The position numbers and the translations under genes are program-made. From Flavobacterium sp. LHD-80 (GTDB lineage Bacteria > Bacteroidota > Bacteroidia > Flavobacteriales > Flavobacteriaceae): 64,000 bases of DNA. Shown here piece by piece: positions 18,803 to 27,394 of the stretch (the first letter of the stretch is position 1; every line of letters starts with the position of its first letter). The notes under the pieces were generated by a model that was given only the letters and a program-made list of their open reading frames with translations, was not told the origin of the DNA and ran no database searches. The DNA lies in NCBI RefSeq assembly GCF_030929605.1, contig NZ_JAVFVS010000010.1, forward strand, positions 1 through 64,000, written 5' to 3'.

Positions 18803-20206
18803 TTAAAATTTAAAATATTCTTTAGCATTGTTGTATGAAATATCAGAAACTAATTTTCCTATCCATTCCATATCGTTTGGAAGTTCTCCGCGTTTGATTT
18901 CATCTCCAAGAAGATTACATAAAATACGTCTGAAATATTCGTGTCTTGGGAATGATAAGAAACTTCTAGAATCGGTCAACATCCCAACAAAACAGCTGAT
19001 CAATCCCATGTTTGAAAGTGCATTCAATTGTTTTGTCATTCCGTCTTTCTGATCTAAAAACCACCATCCTGAACCAAATTGTACTTTTCCGCGAACGCTT
19101 CCATCGTTGAAATTTCCAATCATTGTTGCCATTACTTCATTATCAGCAGGATTTAAATTGTAGATAATCGTTTTTGACAATTTATCTTTACTGTCTAAAG
19201 CATTTAAAAAACTTGATAATTTTTGCGCCTGTGGATAATCTCCAATAGAATCCCAACCAGTATCTGGTCCTAAAATTCTGTGCATACGCGCATTGTTATT
19301 TCTTAAAGCTCCTAGGTGAAATTGCTGCACCCATCCAAATTCATGATACGTTTCAGACAAGAACAACAAAACAGCACTTTGGAATTTCAATGCTTCTTCT
19401 GGAGATAATTCTCCGTTTTCTCTTTTCTTTTTGAAAATAGCACTTACTTCATTTTCAGTGAAATTTTCAAAATAAATTTGATCAAGTCCGTGATCGCTTA
19501 ATTTACATCCATTTTCATTAAAGAATTCAATTCTTTTTCTCAATGCTGCACGTAAATCAGTATAAGTTTCAATTGCAATACCAGATACTTCCCCCAAAGT
19601 ATCCACATATGCATTATATCCATCATTTGAAATTAAAATCGCTTTATCAGGTCTGAAAGCTGTACTCATTTTAGTTCCTATTGGATTTTGAGCTAGCTTT
19701 TTATGAAACTCTAAACTATCAATTGGATCTTCAGTTGTACAAACCAATTCAGCATTTACTTTTTTAAGAAGATTTTGCGTGCTGTAAGCAGGAGAATTTA
19801 TTTTTTCAGAAGTTTCGATATAAATTTTCTCAGCCGATTTTTCATTCAAAAGATCATAAATATCAAAATAACGAGCCAATTCTAAATGTGTCCAATGATA
19901 CAAAGGATTACGCATTGTATACGGAACCGTTTTTCCCCAATTTAAGAATTTATCTTTATCAGATCCATTTCCCGTAACAAACTGTTCGTTGATTCCTAAT
20001 GTACGCATTGCACGCCATTTGTAGTGATCTCCATTTATCCAAACCTGTGTGGTATTGTCAAAAATTTTATCTTCAGCAATAAATTGTGGATTTAAGTGAT
20101 TATGGTAATCAATAATTGGCTGATTTTTAGAATAATTATGATATAACTCTTCAGCAAATTTATTTTCTAATAAAAAATTATCGTTTATGAATGTATTCGC
20201 GCTCAT
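18803..20206 (-). CDS. uxaC: Uronate isomerase
   Basis: 467 residues, close to E. coli UxaC. The amidohydrolase-fold metal motif HxH is at H35 and H37 (IIDYHNHLNP); WRAMRTLGI, TTEDPIDSLE, LGALRNNN and LTDSRSFLSFPRHEYFRR are recognisable family blocks. It isomerises D-galacturonate to D-tagaturonate and D-glucuronate to D-fructuronate. Gene order and the tagaturonate reductase in the operon favour galacturonate as the main substrate. Confidence 0.95.
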   Translation of the reverse strand: MSANTFINDNFLLENKFAEELYHNYSKNQPIIDYHNHLNPQFIAEDKIFDNTTQVWINGDHYKWRAMRTLGINEQFVTGNGSDKDKFLNWGKTVPYTMRNPLYHWTHLELARYFDIYDLLNEKSAEKIYIETSEKINSPAYSTQNLLKKVNAELVCTTEDPIDSLEFHKKLAQNPIGTKMSTAFRPDKAILISNDGYNAYVDTLGEVSGIAIETYTDLRAALRKRIEFFNENGCKLSDHGLDQIYFENFTENEVSAIFKKKRENGELSPEEALKFQSAVLLFLSETYHEFGWVQQFHLGALRNNNARMHRILGPDTGWDSIGDYPQAQKLSSFLNALDSKDKLSKTIIYNLNPADNEVMATMIGNFNDGSVRGKVQFGSGWWFLDQKDGMTKQLNALSNMGLISCFVGMLTDSRSFLSFPRHEYFRRILCNLLGDEIKRGELPNDMEWIGKLVSDISYNNAKEYFKF

Positions 20207-20231
20207 GTCTTTCTTAAATAAAAATTGAGAA

Positions 20232-21023
20232 TTAGTCTTCGTTTGATGGTTTCCCGATAGTAGCTAGAATACCACCATCAACGTATAAAATGTGACCGTT
20301 TACAAAATCACTAGCTTTTGAAGACAAAAATATCGCCGCTCCAGCCAAATCACTTGGATCACCCCATTTTGCAGCCGGAGTTCTGCTGATGATAAAATCA
20401 TTAAACGGATGTCCGTCAACTCTAATAGGTTTTGTTTGTTCTGTCGCAAAATATCCAGGACCAATTCCGTTGATCTGAACATTGTATTTTGCCCACTCTG
20501 TTGCCATATTTTTAGTCAGCATTTTCAAACCTCCTTTTGCCGCCGCATAAGCAGAAACTGTATTTCTCCCTAATTCACTCATCATTGAGCAAATGTTGAT
20601 GATCTTTCCTTGTCTTCTTTCAATCATGCCTTTTGCAACATGTTTCGAAACAATAAACGGGCTTACTAAATCAATATCAATTACTTCTCTAAAATCAGCA
20701 ACTTCCATTTCTAGAAGCGGAATTCTTTTAATAATTCCAGCGTTGTTGATTAAAATGGCGATTGGACCAACTTCTTTTTCAATTTTTTGAACTGCTTCTG
20801 CAACTTCTTTTTCTTCAGTTACATTAAATTTATATCCTACTGCATTAATTCCCTCACTTTTCAATTCATTGACAGCATCATCAATTTTTTGCTGTGAAGA
20901 ATTTCCGTTCACAACAATTGTCGCTCCCGCTTGACCTAATCCTTTTGCCATTGCCATTCCCAGTCCGTGTGTACTTCCTGTGATTAAAGCAACTTTTCCT
21001 TTTATATCAAATAAATTTGTCAT
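20232..21023 (-). CDS. kduD: 2-dehydro-3-deoxy-D-gluconate 5-dehydrogenase
   Basis: 263-residue classical SDR: TGSTHGLGMA cofactor motif near the N-terminus, NNAG, and the catalytic Y159-x-x-x-K163 (SAYAAAKGG) with a Ser upstream in CSMMSELGRNT. KduD interconverts 2,5-diketo-3-deoxygluconate and KDG. It starts 1 bp after the kduI stop, so the two are translationally linked, and the KduI-KduD pairing makes the assignment firm among many similar SDRs. Confidence 0.92.
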   Translation of the reverse strand: MTNLFDIKGKVALITGSTHGLGMAMAKGLGQAGATIVVNGNSSQQKIDDAVNELKSEGINAVGYKFNVTEEKEVAEAVQKIEKEVGPIAILINNAGIIKRIPLLEMEVADFREVIDIDLVSPFIVSKHVAKGMIERRQGKIINICSMMSELGRNTVSAYAAAKGGLKMLTKNMATEWAKYNVQINGIGPGYFATEQTKPIRVDGHPFNDFIISRTPAAKWGDPSDLAGAAIFLSSKASDFVNGHILYVDGGILATIGKPSNED

Positions 21024-21024
21024 C

Positions 21025-21864
21025 TTATCTTAAATCAGTGATTTTACAAACATCCATATCTCCATAATCTAAATTTTCACCAGCCATTCCCCAGATAAAA
21101 GTATAATTACTAGTTCCTGAACCAGAGTGAATTGACCATGGCGGAGAAATAACTGCCTGATGATTGTTCATCCAGATATGTCTTGTTTCTTGCGGTTGCC
21201 CCATAAAGTGACAAACTGCTTGGTTTTCTGGAATATCTAAATAAAAATAAACTTCCATTCTACGATCGTGCACGTGCGCTGGCATCGTGTTCCAAACACT
21301 TCCTGGATTTAATTCCGTCATTCCCATTTGCAATTGGCAAGTTGTTACCACGCTTCCAATAATCATTTGATTTACTGTACGGTGATTTGCCGTTTCCATT
21401 GCACCTAAGTTTAATTTATTTGCTTCAGCCAAACTTACTTTTACCGTTGGGTAAGTTGTATGAGCTGGTGCCGAATTAAGATAAAACTTAGCTGGATTTT
21501 TAGCATCAATACTTTTAAAAATTACTTCTTTATTACCGCTACCGATATACAAAGCATCTTTAAAACCTAACTCATAAGTAGTTCCTTCAACAACAACAGA
21601 ACCGCTTCCTCCAACATTGATAATCCCTAATTCTCTTCTTTCTAAAAAATAAGGCGCTTTCAACGGATCAATTGTTTCCAAAGCCAAATCACCTTTTACA
21701 GGAACTGCCGATCCAGCAATGTATCTGTCGTAATGAGAATAAACCAACACCACTTCATCTTCCTGCATTAAGTCGTCAATTAAGAATTCTTCTCTCAATT
21801 GTTGCGTGTCATATTTTTTTACTGCTTCGGGGCTTGATGCGTATCTTGAACTATATTTTGTCAT
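21025..21864 (-). CDS. kduI: 5-keto-4-deoxyuronate isomerase
   Basis: 279 residues, cupin-fold zinc isomerase. H197, H199 and E204 in AHVHDRRMEVY match the zinc ligands at 196, 198 and 203 known for E. coli KduI. It converts 5-keto-4-deoxyuronate, released by GH105 or lyases, to 2,5-diketo-3-deoxygluconate. First gene of the uronate operon; its start is 15 bp from operator O3. Confidence 0.95.
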   Translation of the reverse strand: MTKYSSRYASSPEAVKKYDTQQLREEFLIDDLMQEDEVVLVYSHYDRYIAGSAVPVKGDLALETIDPLKAPYFLERRELGIINVGGSGSVVVEGTTYELGFKDALYIGSGNKEVIFKSIDAKNPAKFYLNSAPAHTTYPTVKVSLAEANKLNLGAMETANHRTVNQMIIGSVVTTCQLQMGMTELNPGSVWNTMPAHVHDRRMEVYFYLDIPENQAVCHFMGQPQETRHIWMNNHQAVISPPWSIHSGSGTSNYTFIWGMAGENLDYGDMDVCKITDLR

Positions 21865-21878
21865 AATTTCTAAATTAA

Positions 21879-21892
21879 TGTAATCGATTGCA
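21879..21892. promoter_or_regulatory. LacI-type operator O3 at the kduI promoter
   Basis: TGTAATCGATTGCA on the plus strand (one base from the O1 palindrome). On the minus strand it directly follows the -7 box TAAATTTG (21900-21893), a perfect TAnnTTTG match; a -33 element is not clear. The placement is the same as at O1 and O4. Confidence 0.85.
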
Positions 21893-21964
21893 CAAATTTA
21901 ATTTTTTATATTGAAATACCATAATTGAAACCAAAAAAATATTTCACATACAGCTATTTTTTCT

Positions 21965-23281
21965 TTACAATTCTACTTTTTTCATTTTTGGAACTAGTAT
22001 GTGCATGATCAACCACGCAACTAAATAAGAGAATCCGCAAATGCAGAACATAATAAAGTATCCCGTTTCTATTTTACCAATTTTAGTATAATAAACGAAC
22101 ATGTTTTTTTGAACCACCAAGGTCAGTAATATACCGCCAAGCGCACCAAACATCCCTCCCATTCCCGTAACAGACGCTGTTGCTTTTTTAGGAAACATAT
22201 CAGAAACTGTAGTAAAAATATTGGCACTCCAAGCTTGATGTGCAGAAACTGCTAAACCAATAACTAAAATCGCCCACCACATATTTATAGTTCCTAAATA
22301 TTGTGAAAACAAAACCGGCAAAACCGCAAACGCGTAGAGCAACATACTTGTTTTACGAGCTTTGTATGCAGGCCAATTATTGTTGATCAATTTTAATGGA
22401 AGCCAGCCTCCGCCAATACTCCCTACGCTTCCAATCATGTATACAAGTGCGCAAGGCCAAATAATTTCTGTTGCTGTCAATTTGTATTGTTTCATCAAGA
22501 AATCCGGAAGCCAGAATAAATAAAACCACCAAACCGGATCGGTAAGCAGTTTACCAATTGCAAATGCCCAAGTTTGACGAAATGACAAGAGCTTTATCCA
22601 TGAAACTTTTTCTGTCGAATCTTCTTCAACAACTTCAACTTGATCTGAAGTTATATATTCTAATTCAGCCTGAGAAAGACGTTTTTGTTTTTGAGGAACT
22701 TCATACAATAAAAACCATAAAAACAGCCATATAAAACCAACAATACCAGTTAAAATAAATGCCCATTGCCAGCCATATGTCGTCGCAATATACGGAACTG
22801 TAAGCGGCACAATGATCGCTCCGATATTACTTCCTGAATTAAAAATTCCCGTTGCTAATGCCCTTTCTTTCTGCGGAAACCATTCGGCAGTTGCTTTTAT
22901 TGCTGCTGGAAAATTTCCTGCTTCTGTAATACCTAAAAATACTCTCGCTATTAAAAAACCTCCTGTTCCAGTTGCCAATGCATGACCAATTGCTGCTAAA
23001 CTCCACAAACCGGTCGCAATCGCATATCCTAATTTTGTACCTAATTTATCGATAATTCCGCCCGCAACCAGCATTCCCAGCGCATACGCAATTTTAAATG
23101 CCAATTCAATATTCGAATAATCAATAACCTCTTGTTCAGGTGTCCAATGAAAAGCTTCTGCTAAAAAAGGTCTAAGGTAACTTATTACATTTCTGTCTAA
23201 ATAATTGACTGTCGTTGCAAAAAAAACTAAACTACAAATAGTCCAGCGGTATTTTCCTATTGCTTCATTAGCTTGATTCAT
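21965..23281 (-). CDS. MFS hexuronate transporter, ExuT-like
   Basis: 438 residues with about 12 hydrophobic segments. The start RWTICSLVFFATTVNYLDRNVISYL and the ITEAGNFPAAIKATAEWFP block are characteristic of the ACS family (ExuT/GudP-type anion:cation symporters). It should bring galacturonate or related uronates across the inner membrane. It is 45 bp downstream of a paralogue and shares that gene's promoter and operator; its own upstream gap shows no additional operator. Confidence 0.88.
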   Translation of the reverse strand: MNQANEAIGKYRWTICSLVFFATTVNYLDRNVISYLRPFLAEAFHWTPEQEVIDYSNIELAFKIAYALGMLVAGGIIDKLGTKLGYAIATGLWSLAAIGHALATGTGGFLIARVFLGITEAGNFPAAIKATAEWFPQKERALATGIFNSGSNIGAIIVPLTVPYIATTYGWQWAFILTGIVGFIWLFLWFLLYEVPQKQKRLSQAELEYITSDQVEVVEEDSTEKVSWIKLLSFRQTWAFAIGKLLTDPVWWFYLFWLPDFLMKQYKLTATEIIWPCALVYMIGSVGSIGGGWLPLKLINNNWPAYKARKTSMLLYAFAVLPVLFSQYLGTINMWWAILVIGLAVSAHQAWSANIFTTVSDMFPKKATASVTGMGGMFGALGGILLTLVVQKNMFVYYTKIGKIETGYFIMFCICGFSYLVAWLIMHILVPKMKKVEL

Positions 23282-23326
23282 GGTTGGTTTTGGTTTAAGT
23301 TGGTTGGTTAGTCAGTACAAATCTTT

Positions 23327-24796
23327 TTAAAGATCAGTAATCGGGCTGTATTTTGGAACCAATGATTTCATTACCAGCCAGCCTATTAAATAGCAAACTG
23401 CACAAATAGAAAATATGATAAAATATCCAGCTTCAATTCCTTTAAATCCCATAAAAACCATATTGGTATCTTTCGCATAATCAAACAAAACTCCAGATCC
23501 TTTATTGATTACAGTTGAACCAATTCCGCCCGCTAAACCTCCAATTCCTGTAATGGTAGCAATTGCTTTTTTAGGAAACATATCCCCTACAGTTGTAAAA
23601 ATATTTGCCGACCAAGATTGATGCGCCGCACCAGCAATTCCAATAATAATTACTGGAATCCAGTAACTGATATAGCCCAAAGGCTGTGCTACTAATGCTA
23701 ATAAAGGAAAGAATGCAAAAATCAGCATCGCTCTCATTCTTCCTTCATACGGGTTCATTCCTTTCTTTTCAACAAAATATGTCGGAAGCCATCCTCCAAT
23801 AATTGACAATAAAGTAATCAAATACAAAACAAATAACGGCAATGCTGCTTGAGTAGAATCCATTCCGTAAACAGAGCTTAAATAAGCTGGAGTCCAGAAT
23901 AAGAAAAACCACCAAACACCGTCTGTCATGAATTTACCAAATGCAAAAGCCCATGTTTGTTTGTATTTAAAACATTCTTTTAAAGATACTTTTGAAGAAG
24001 TTTCTGGAACAAAACTCTCTAATTTACTGTCAGCAATATCATCTTGTTGAATATATGCTAATTCTTCTGCCGATACATTTTTATGATTTTCTGGTTTATC
24101 ATACATGAAAAGCCAAAATCCCATCCAGATAAATCCTAAAGCTCCAATGATAATAAAAGACATTTCCCAGCCAAAAGATTTGGCAATAAAAGGGATGGTA
24201 ACTGGCGCTGCCAAAGCTCCAACTGTTGCACCAGCATTAAAAATACTAGTTGCAAAAGCTCTGTCTTTTTTGGGAAAATATTCTGCTGTAGTTTTAATTG
24301 CAGCCGGAAAATTTCCTGCTTCACCAACAGCCAAAACAAAACGAGCAAAAATAAACAAATCGACACTTACACTGATTACCAGCGAAGTATCACTTATAGA
24401 TGAAATAACCTCTTTTGAACCTTCAAAACCTAACAACCAATTTCCAGTAATAATTCCTGAAGTTGCAATACCACAAAAAGCGTGAAGACAAGCTCCTATA
24501 GACCAAATTCCAATTGCCCAAAGAAACCCTTTTTTAGTATCCATCCAATCTACAAATCGTCCGGCGAAAAGCAATGAAACAGCATAAAAAATTGAAAATA
24601 ATGCTGTAATATTTCCGTAATCATTATTAGTCCAATGAAATTCTGGCGCAATAAAATCGCTCCAAGTCAGAGAAAGAACCTGGCGGTCCAAATAATTGAT
24701 AGTAGTTGCAAAAAAAAGCAACCCACAAATGCTCCATCGATATTTTCCTATTGATTTGCTGCTTTGGCTGATAGTAACTGAATCTTTTTGGCTCAT
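23327..24796 (-). CDS. exuT: MFS hexuronate transporter, ExuT-like
   Basis: 489 residues, same family as the next gene (RWSICGLLFFATTINYLDRQV; VGEAGNFPAAIKTTAEYFP) with an insertion of about 30 residues in the first periplasmic/loop region after TM3 (around IITGNWLLGFEGSKEVISS). Two adjacent permeases suggest different substrates, for example galacturonate and unsaturated or keto-deoxy uronates, but the sequence does not decide this. First gene of the two-gene transport operon behind operator O4. Confidence 0.88.
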   Translation of the reverse strand: MSQKDSVTISQSSKSIGKYRWSICGLLFFATTINYLDRQVLSLTWSDFIAPEFHWTNNDYGNITALFSIFYAVSLLFAGRFVDWMDTKKGFLWAIGIWSIGACLHAFCGIATSGIITGNWLLGFEGSKEVISSISDTSLVISVSVDLFIFARFVLAVGEAGNFPAAIKTTAEYFPKKDRAFATSIFNAGATVGALAAPVTIPFIAKSFGWEMSFIIIGALGFIWMGFWLFMYDKPENHKNVSAEELAYIQQDDIADSKLESFVPETSSKVSLKECFKYKQTWAFAFGKFMTDGVWWFFLFWTPAYLSSVYGMDSTQAALPLFVLYLITLLSIIGGWLPTYFVEKKGMNPYEGRMRAMLIFAFFPLLALVAQPLGYISYWIPVIIIGIAGAAHQSWSANIFTTVGDMFPKKAIATITGIGGLAGGIGSTVINKGSGVLFDYAKDTNMVFMGFKGIEAGYFIIFSICAVCYLIGWLVMKSLVPKYSPITDL

Positions 24797-24899
24797 GGTT
24801 ATTGTAAAAATTTAGGTTTTTTAGTTAGTTTGTTTTATCTCTCAATTCGAATTTAAAAGCACTAAAAAACAATGATTTAATACAAATAAAACAAATTAA

Positions 24900-24913
24900 T
24901 GTAATCGATTGCA
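24900..24913. promoter_or_regulatory. LacI-type operator O4 at the transporter promoter
   Basis: TGTAATCGATTGCA, identical to O3. On the minus strand it directly follows a full promoter: TTTG (24944-24941), 19-bp spacer, TATATTTG (24921-24914). The transporter start codon is 104 bp downstream. Confidence 0.88.
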
Positions 24914-24944
24914 CAAATATAGTTTTTAATCTTTATAATCCAAA

Positions 24945-25171
24945 TAAATTATATAAAAAATTATTTTATCCAATTAAATAAACATATCGAATAAAAAAAA
25001 TACCACAATATTACATATTAAACAATATATTTGTTAAATGTCAAAGTGCTAAATTCATCCGTTTAAAGTACAAAAATTGTCCTGAAACAGGAATGCTCAG
25101 CCACCCACATTTTTATATTGTTTTTCTCTTACAATAAACTAGATCAAACCATTACATTTTAAATCACAAAA
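24945..25171. other. Intergenic, no gene seen
   Basis: Very AT-rich gap between the divergent transporter and esterase genes. No further copy of the operator, hairpin or open frame stands out, so the control of the esterase is not visible. Confidence 0.6.
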
Positions 25172-26104
25172 ATGAAAGCCATTTTTTATCCAAAATCACT
25201 CATTCTTCTCGCTTTGTTTACATTAACCATTAATCAGATTCAGGCTCAAGGCCAAGTAATTCCTTTGTGGAACAAAATTCCAGATGAAATTATTTCTGCA
25301 GATTATCAAGAAAAGCAAACAATAAAAGATGGGATTCTTCAAAGAACAAGTTTTGTTACAATACCAACTTTAAGCATTTTTATTCCGAAAGATGTTAAAC
25401 CAAATCAAACCGCTGTGATTATTTTTCCAGGTGGCGGTTATTCGCATCTTTCGATGGATAAGGAAGGAACAAAAGTGGCGAATTGGCTGAATAGTTTAGG
25501 AATTACAGCCTTTGTTTTAAAATATCGTTTGCCTAGCGATTTAATCATGAAAAACAAAAATATTGGTCCGCTTCAAGATGCTCAGGAAGCAATGCGTTAT
25601 GTACGTGAAAATGCTGCAAAGTGGAATATCGACAGTAATAAAATTGGTACAATTGGATTTTCGGCTGGCGGGCATTTGGCTTCGACTTTGGCAACACATT
25701 ATGACGACAAAACATATGAATCTGCATATAAAGCCAGCGCACGTCCAGACTTTTCGCTTTTAATTTATCCTGTTATTTCCATGGAAAACGAAATCACGCA
25801 CAAAGGATCGCAGACAAGTTTATTAGGAAATAATCCATCGCAGACTTTGATTGATTCTTTTTCGAATGATAAAAAAGTGACAGCACAAACTCCTCCAACG
25901 TTTTTAATACACGCAACTGACGATACTGCCGTTTTGCCCGAAAACAGTATTAATTATTATCTCGCACTTAAAAAAAATGGAGTTACATCTGAGTTACATT
26001 TATATGAAAGTGGCGGTCACGGATTTGGTTTAAGCGTAAAAGACACAAGCAAAAACTGGACTAAAGATTGCGAAGAATGGCTTAAAACTCACGGATATTA
26101 TTAA
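25172..26104 (+). CDS. Secreted alpha/beta-hydrolase esterase
   Basis: 310 residues with a signal peptide ending near NQIQAQG. FPGGGYSHLSMDKEG carries the oxyanion region, G-F-S-A-G the nucleophile Ser164, HATDDTAV the acid and GGHGFGL the histidine. This matches the acetylxylan/feruloyl-type esterases found in plant-polysaccharide loci. As the plus-strand border gene of the pectin locus it probably deacetylates pectin or hemicellulose fragments. It is a different subfamily from the esterase at 9579-10514, and no operator lies at its promoter. Confidence 0.8.
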   Translation: MKAIFYPKSLILLALFTLTINQIQAQGQVIPLWNKIPDEIISADYQEKQTIKDGILQRTSFVTIPTLSIFIPKDVKPNQTAVIIFPGGGYSHLSMDKEGTKVANWLNSLGITAFVLKYRLPSDLIMKNKNIGPLQDAQEAMRYVRENAAKWNIDSNKIGTIGFSAGGHLASTLATHYDDKTYESAYKASARPDFSLLIYPVISMENEITHKGSQTSLLGNNPSQTLIDSFSNDKKVTAQTPPTFLIHATDDTAVLPENSINYYLALKKNGVTSELHLYESGGHGFGLSVKDTSKNWTKDCEEWLKTHGYY

Positions 26105-26120
26105 AAATTAAATATAAAAA

Positions 26121-26162
26121 GGGTTTTTAGATTGGCTAACGTGTAACCGAACCTAAAAACCC
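26121..26162. terminator. Hairpin after the esterase gene
   Basis: GGGTTTTTAG (26121-26130) pairs with CTAAAAACCC (26153-26162). The T run is better on the minus strand, so its direction is uncertain; position after the esterase stop favours a role there. Confidence 0.6.
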
Positions 26163-26563
26163 GTAAAAATTTTGACTTATTGTATTTATCTTGCAAATTT
26201 ATACAATGTACCCACGATCAATGAATATGTCAAACTTCTAAAACTTGTTTCTCCAAAAACTAGTAATAATTCATAGAAACCTTTTAAAGATGATTAAAAA
26301 AGGCAAAAACATCTTAAATCTGAATTTCTATGGTGCAAATTTACCCAGCTGTTAAAGGAAAACATTACGGTTTTCCGCATTATGACAAAATATTTTTGAT
26401 TTTTTTTAAAACCAATTATCCCAAAATCAATATAAACAACTGATAATAAACAACTAAGACACTTACAAATCAAAAAATCAAAATTTAAAAAAACTTAGAT
26501 TTAACCTTTTCATAACAATATTAATCTGCAAAAAACGTCGCTGCTCTAAAATAAAAATAAAAT
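26163..26563. other. Long AT-rich intergenic region, no gene seen
   Basis: No credible open frame. It holds GGAAAAC (26358-26364) with GTTTTCC (26371-26377) around ATTACG, a small inverted repeat of possible regulatory use. It leads into the three spaced 16-bp repeats described separately. Confidence 0.5.
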
Positions 26564-26579
26564 CTTGTTCTAGATTAAG
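26564..26579 (+). repeat. CTTGTYCTAGATTAAG repeat, copy 1
   Basis: CTTGTTCTAGATTAAG, 12 of 16 positions palindromic around CTAG. Copies 2 and 3 follow at 115- and 112-bp intervals; GAAAAC follows this copy. Confidence 0.8.
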
Positions 26580-26678
26580 TGAAAACCTCCTACTTCAAAG
26601 ATATCTTTGTCAAACAAATTATAAGTTCTAGCAAAAGCCTGTTCAATTTTAAATAGCGGATTGTTTGCAAAAAACTTT

Positions 26679-26694
26679 CTTGTCCTAGATTAAG
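26679..26694 (+). repeat. CTTGTYCTAGATTAAG repeat, copy 2
   Basis: CTTGTCCTAGATTAAG, one base different from copies 1 and 3; preceded by TTT and followed by AAAC, as in the others. Confidence 0.8.
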
Positions 26695-26790
26695 AAACAT
26701 TTTCACAAGATCATTATACATTTGTAAAGCAATTTAGAAGTTCATCAGAATGATTCTTTCGAAAATGATCAAAAATCAAAAAAATCATTT

Positions 26791-26806
26791 CTTGTTCTAG
26801 ATTAAG
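26791..26806 (+). repeat. CTTGTYCTAGATTAAG repeat, copy 3
   Basis: CTTGTTCTAGATTAAG, identical to copy 1 and 48 bp before the start of the receiver-like gene. Confidence 0.8.
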
Positions 26807-26853
26807 TTGAAACAATTTTAATTAAAATAATTTTGTCATGTAAATTAGTAATT

Positions 26854-27168
26854 ATGAAAACATTTGAATTCTTAATCCTCGGAAAAAACGAGCCAATTTT
26901 AGAGATACTGACTAGGCTGGTAAATGCATACGAAGAGTGGAATGCAATACCTTTTAATGATGAAAATCTAGCACAAGAATATTTTCTTAAAAACAAAATC
27001 GATATTGTCCTTTTGAGTTCCGGAATCGAAGATCATATCGAAAAACAATTCACATCTTTCTGCATAAAAACACAGCCAGATGTAGAAGTAATAGAACATT
27101 TTGGAGGTGGAAGTGGCTTATTAAGGTCCGAAATTCTCCACCGATTACATTTAAAGGGAAAAATTTAG
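26854..27168 (+). CDS. Small degenerate receiver-like protein
   Basis: 104 residues from the ATG at 26854. The order FLILG (strand 1), helix, IPFND, helix and DIVLLSSGI (strand 3) resembles the first half of a response-regulator receiver domain. The phosphoacceptor position is Ser55 instead of Asp, and the acidic pair after strand 1 is G-K-N-E, so phosphorylation is unlikely. The C-terminal half (VEVIEHFGGGSGLLRSEI) is not an ordinary receiver. No secretion signal. It follows three spaced repeats and precedes the exported hydrolase cluster by 226 bp. Fold assignment is by eye. Confidence 0.6.
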   Translation: MKTFEFLILGKNEPILEILTRLVNAYEEWNAIPFNDENLAQEYFLKNKIDIVLLSSGIEDHIEKQFTSFCIKTQPDVEVIEHFGGGSGLLRSEILHRLHLKGKI

Positions 27169-27394
27169 GTACCAATATTCTTCTCTTTTAAAAATTCATT
27201 AAAAGCTTAACGAAATCATTTAACGAATATCCAATTTTTAGTAACGATATATCGCTAGGATAACTATTGCCTTTTCTGAAAAACCTTTTAAAATCAACAC
27301 ATTACAAACAAGGCATTTAATTTGAATGCAAAACATTGAAAATCAAATACACAATATTTAAAAACCTTTTAATTAACAACAAAATCACATTATC

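Noticed and set aside
24105..24485. Plus-strand frame of 126 codons opposite the transporter
   Set aside because: Antisense shadow of a conserved MFS gene, with no family features of its own.
26564..26806. CRISPR array from three spaced repeats
   Set aside because: Repeats are only 16 bp, spacers are 99 and 96 bp, and no cas genes are near.
26833..26853. TTG start adding seven residues to the receiver-like protein
   Set aside because: The ATG at 26854 is directly available and gives the natural first beta strand.
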